Assembly: GCF_006715165.1 (NCBI RefSeq)
Contig: NZ_VFMS01000001.1
Location: 1,178,001 to 1,242,000 of the forward strand
Direction of reading: 5' to 3'
Source of the DNA: Arthrobacter sp. SLBN-122
GTDB taxonomy: Bacteria > Actinomycetota > Actinomycetes > Actinomycetales > Micrococcaceae
DNA: 64,000 bases
Under the pieces are notes generated by a model. It searched no databases. It had not been told where the DNA came from and was given only the letters and a program-made list of their open reading frames with translations. Shown piece by piece: positions 61,842-64,000 of this stretch (its first letter is position 1; every line of letters starts with the position of its first letter). A program made the position numbers and the translations under genes.

Positions 61842-62572
61842 ATGAGCATTTTCCTCGCCGGCGCGGGCCCGGATCCGCTGGGATTCCCGGAAGTCTTTGA
61901 CCGGTTCGCACTCGATGCCCGGGAGCATGCCGGCAGGGACCGGCAGGCACGCATTGCCGTCGCAGGGCACGTTCGCGAAGGAAACGCGAACGACCTCGTG
62001 GCGATCTATGCCGGACCCCTCCAGGCCAGGATCGATTGCGAAATAATCGCCCTGCCGCTTATTACGGGAAACCCTGCCGAGGCCGCCGCCTTGGACGAAG
62101 TGGATGCAATCGTGGTGGGCGGGGGTTTGACCCCGGCCTACTGGGACGCCCTTCATCCTCTGGCCGCAGTCATCAGGAGAAAGGTTGTGGACAGGACGCC
62201 GTACCTGGGGTTCTCCGCCGGCGCCATGGTGGCAGCGCAGGGCGCGCTGATAGGCGGATACAGGATCTGCGGGGTGGAAGTGTGCGGCCAGGAGTGCTGG
62301 AAGGCCTGGACTCAGTAGATATCCGGGAAGGCCTGGGGCTTGCCGCGTTTTCTGTGGATGTCCACGCGGCGCAGGCCGGGACGCTGAGCCGGGCGGTGGG
62401 CGCCGTGGCGGCGGGTCTGATGGAGAGGGCCGTGGCCATAGACGAAAACACAGCCGTTGTTCTGCCGGCGCCGGGAGACCTGGACTACGACGTCATCGGC
62501 AGCGGGAACTGCTGGGACATCCACCGAACCGGAGGGGCCGCCACCGCCGTCGTCGTCCGCTCGGCGACCTGA
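61842..62572 (+). pseudogene. Type-1 glutamine-amidotransferase-like / S51 peptidase, frameshifted
   Basis: Frame 1 from ATG 61842 reads MSIFLAGAGPD...VDAIVVGGGLTPAYWDALHPL...YLGFSAGAMVAAQGALIGGY, with the catalytic Ser in GFSAGAM as in peptidase E and cyanophycinase. It stops at 62318. The homologous continuation (LEGLDSVDIREGLGL...VDVHAAQAG...AVAIDENTAVV...GSGNCWDI) lies in another frame to 62572. One base, probably a G after 62293 (CAGGAGTGCTGG where CAGGAGGTGCTGG is expected), seems missing. It is either a recent pseudogene or a sequencing error. Confidence 0.75.
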
Positions 62573-62606
62573 CCGGGCCGGAACAAGGCTGGCGCAAACG
62601 TACGGG

Positions 62607-63341
62607 CTATGAGTCGAAGTGGGTGCGGACGCTGCTGCCGGACAGCTGCTCGATCAATTCCCTGGCAACATCCCGGAGCTTGCGGTTGCGGTTGCTGGAG
62701 ACCTTGGTGAGGATTTCCATGGCTTCCTCCTGCGAGCACCGGTTCTGCGCCATGATCACGCCGCAGGCCAGATTGATTGCAGTCCTGCTCTCGAGCGCGG
62801 CCTCAAGATCTTCGGCGCGGTTCTCTATCGTGTTGATGCGCACGGAGAGTTGCATGGTGTTGTGCACCGCCCCAGCGAAACCCACTGCCTTGTCGTAGAC
62901 ATCCGCTGTGAACACATGTGGTTTGGTTGCGAAAAAGTTCAAGGCCGCCCTGGCATCACCCGTGATTTCCAGCGGCACGCCAAGGGAGCTGCGCACGTTG
63001 TGCTCTGCCAGCTTTTCGTTGAATTCAGGCCACCTCGGATCTCTTGCGACATCATCGATCATGATGGGAGTCATTTCCCGGAGGGCACGGACGCAAGGCC
63101 CATCGCCCAACATCTGCTCGATGTGGTCAAGTTCCACGGCACGTGCACTGCTGCCGGCTGCAGTGGTGGGCCGACGACGGAGCTTGAGGGTGACGGCGCA
63201 CTCGATCGTATCGTCCGCAGCTTCGGAGACCGCGGCGGCAGCCATCTCCGAGAGCCCGGACAGGAAATCCACAATGCCCTCGGCGCCCACCAGGATTTCC
63301 TGCAGCTGGCGCACGGACTCGTTATCTGCTGACGTCGACAT
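62607..63341 (-). CDS. GAF-ANTAR domain protein
   Basis: A 244-residue protein. The GAF domain (about residues 20-165) has QMLGDGPCVRALREMTPIMIDDVARDPRWPEFNEKLAEHNVRSSLGVPL. ANTAR (residues 180-235) has RTAINLACGVIMAQNRCSQEEAMEILTKVSSNRNRKLRDVA. It is an RNA-binding antiterminator type with unknown signal. It is a paralogue of the protein at 41700-42488, sharing an almost identical MAQNRCSQ ANTAR core and an RTH(F/Y)D end. Divergent from another GAF-ANTAR gene. Confidence 0.92.
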   Translation of the reverse strand: MSTSADNESVRQLQEILVGAEGIVDFLSGLSEMAAAAVSEAADDTIECAVTLKLRRRPTTAAGSSARAVELDHIEQMLGDGPCVRALREMTPIMIDDVARDPRWPEFNEKLAEHNVRSSLGVPLEITGDARAALNFFATKPHVFTADVYDKAVGFAGAVHNTMQLSVRINTIENRAEDLEAALESRTAINLACGVIMAQNRCSQEEAMEILTKVSSNRNRKLRDVARELIEQLSGSSVRTHFDS

Positions 63342-63409
63342 GGAGCAATCTTACTGTCACAAGGCGCCGGCCGCATGGAGGCGTCTAAGGGTTGGCATAT
63401 GCTGGAGAA

Positions 63410-64000
63410 ATGCCCCAGCATCTCCCCCTTGACGAGCTCAGCACCGTTATCGCTCGCATCCAGGGACTGTTGTTAACGGAAGAAAAGGTGGGCACCGCGG
63501 TGAGCCTCCTGGCCCAGGCGGCCAAGGACTCAGTCCCCGGCACCATTGGCGCCGGTGTCTCCCTGCTGGATTCCAGGGGCCGCCGTACCAGCAGCGGCTA
63601 CACGGACAGGGTGGTGGAACAGGCTGACGCCGCCCAGTACCGGCACGGTGAAGGCCCCTGCCTGACGGCCTGGGCAGCAGAGACTCCCGTCCTGGTCCAG
63701 GACCTCCACGACGACTCGCGCTGGCCGCTGTGGCGGGATTCCGTGCGGGACCTGCCCATCCGGTCTGTGGTCAGCGCCCCATTGATAGCCGGCAAGGAAA
63801 CGCTCGGCGCCATCAAGCTGTACGCGGCCACCCCATCCGCCTATGACGCGGGGAGCGTGCGGCTGCTTCAACTGTTCGCCGCACCGGCGGCCACCCTCCT
63901 GTCGCATATCCAGGGGACCGAGGCTCCGCACAAGATGACGGAGGCACTGCGAACGTCGCTCCACAGCAGGGATGTCATCAACCGCGCCTGCGGTGTCCTG
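63410..64000 (+). CDS. GAF-ANTAR domain protein (C-terminus cut by window edge)
   Basis: From ATG 63410 all 197 codons are open to the edge. LPLDELSTVIARIQGLLLTEEKVGTAVSLLAQAAKDSVPGTIGAGVSLLD begins the GAF domain; GPCLTAWAAETPVLVQDLHDDSRWPLWRD and SVVSAPLIAGKETLGAIKLYA are typical. The last visible residues, SRDVINRACGVL, are the beginning of an ANTAR domain. A short GGAG lies close to the start, so initiation may be weak. Confidence 0.88.
   Translation, partial: MPQHLPLDELSTVIARIQGLLLTEEKVGTAVSLLAQAAKDSVPGTIGAGVSLLDSRGRRTSSGYTDRVVEQADAAQYRHGEGPCLTAWAAETPVLVQDLHDDSRWPLWRDSVRDLPIRSVVSAPLIAGKETLGAIKLYAATPSAYDAGSVRLLQLFAAPAATLLSHIQGTEAPHKMTEALRTSLHSRDVINRACGVL

Overview
This 64-kb window is high-GC actinobacterial chromosome, most likely from Arthrobacter/Pseudarthrobacter or a close relative in the Micrococcaceae. 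The evidence is the very high GC at third codon positions, GTG/TTG starts, a DUF222/HNH gene, an IclR-controlled purine region, GAF-ANTAR regulators and overall protein content. There are no rRNA or tRNA genes, CRISPR arrays or insertion sequences. The window is ordinary coding sequence with two notable accessory blocks.

Block 1 (1-27,116) is a purine, urate and glyoxylate catabolic region. It contains an NCS1 permease (cut by the left edge), aceE (pyruvate dehydrogenase E1), a MocA-like cytidylyltransferase, a three-gene xanthine dehydrogenase operon (xdhC, FAD subunit, fused FeS-Mo subunit), guanine deaminase with an AzgA-type purine permease, an 8-oxoguanine-deaminase-like amidohydrolase, uricase, a urate/xanthine NCS2 permease, an IclR-family repressor, malic enzyme, malate synthase, a DUF6986 lyase-like protein and ureidoglycine aminohydrolase. 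A 15-bp palindrome, roughly TTYCGYAWTGYGRAA, recurs in six intergenic spots: before NCS1, aceE, guaD/8-oxoG deaminase, a 56-codon small gene beside uricase, iclR and malic enzyme. At several of these it sits just downstream of, or on, a good -35/-10. I read this as one regulon in which guanine is deaminated to xanthine, oxidised to urate and allantoin and broken down to glyoxylate. The glyoxylate would then be burned by malate synthase, malic enzyme and pyruvate dehydrogenase, which also regenerates acetyl-CoA. The presence of the palindrome in front of aceE is the most striking part. Steps between urate and ureidoglycine (HIU hydrolase, OHCU decarboxylase, allantoinase, allantoate amidohydrolase) are not in this window.

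Unrelated genes interrupt block 1: a DUF222 HNH nuclease, a uracil-DNA-glycosylase-like protein, an aldo/keto reductase and a stand-alone LigD-type polymerase.

From 27,126 to 41,450 lie housekeeping and stress genes: Zn alcohol dehydrogenase, HAD phosphatase, YegP-like protein, GH15 and GH1 glycosidases, DUF72, App1-type DUF2183, an hsp20/J-domain pair opposite a MerR regulator, PAP2 phosphatase, a secreted subtilase, an epimerase and an adenylate kinase.

Block 2 (41,700-48,231) starts with a GAF-ANTAR protein and a lone receiver domain. It continues with five collinear genes: a secreted phosphodiester glycosidase, a GT2-GtrA fusion, a DUF4956 membrane protein, a VTC4-like polyphosphate polymerase and a lipoprotein with a Cthe_2159-type carbohydrate-binding repeat domain. 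A strong hairpin closes it. This looks like an uncharacterised cell-surface glycan/polyphosphate system.

The rest (48,247-64,000) holds a perhydrolase, a desaturase with its reductase, an LLM oxidoreductase abutting a truncated YnfA remnant, DUF202 proteins, a nitrilase-family enzyme, amtB with GlnR-like boxes, a PadR regulator with a repeat-rich N terminus, a class A penicillin-binding protein, an ArsR/SRPBCC pair with an apparently leaderless promoter, a frameshifted S51-type peptidase and two more GAF-ANTAR proteins, the last cut by the right edge.
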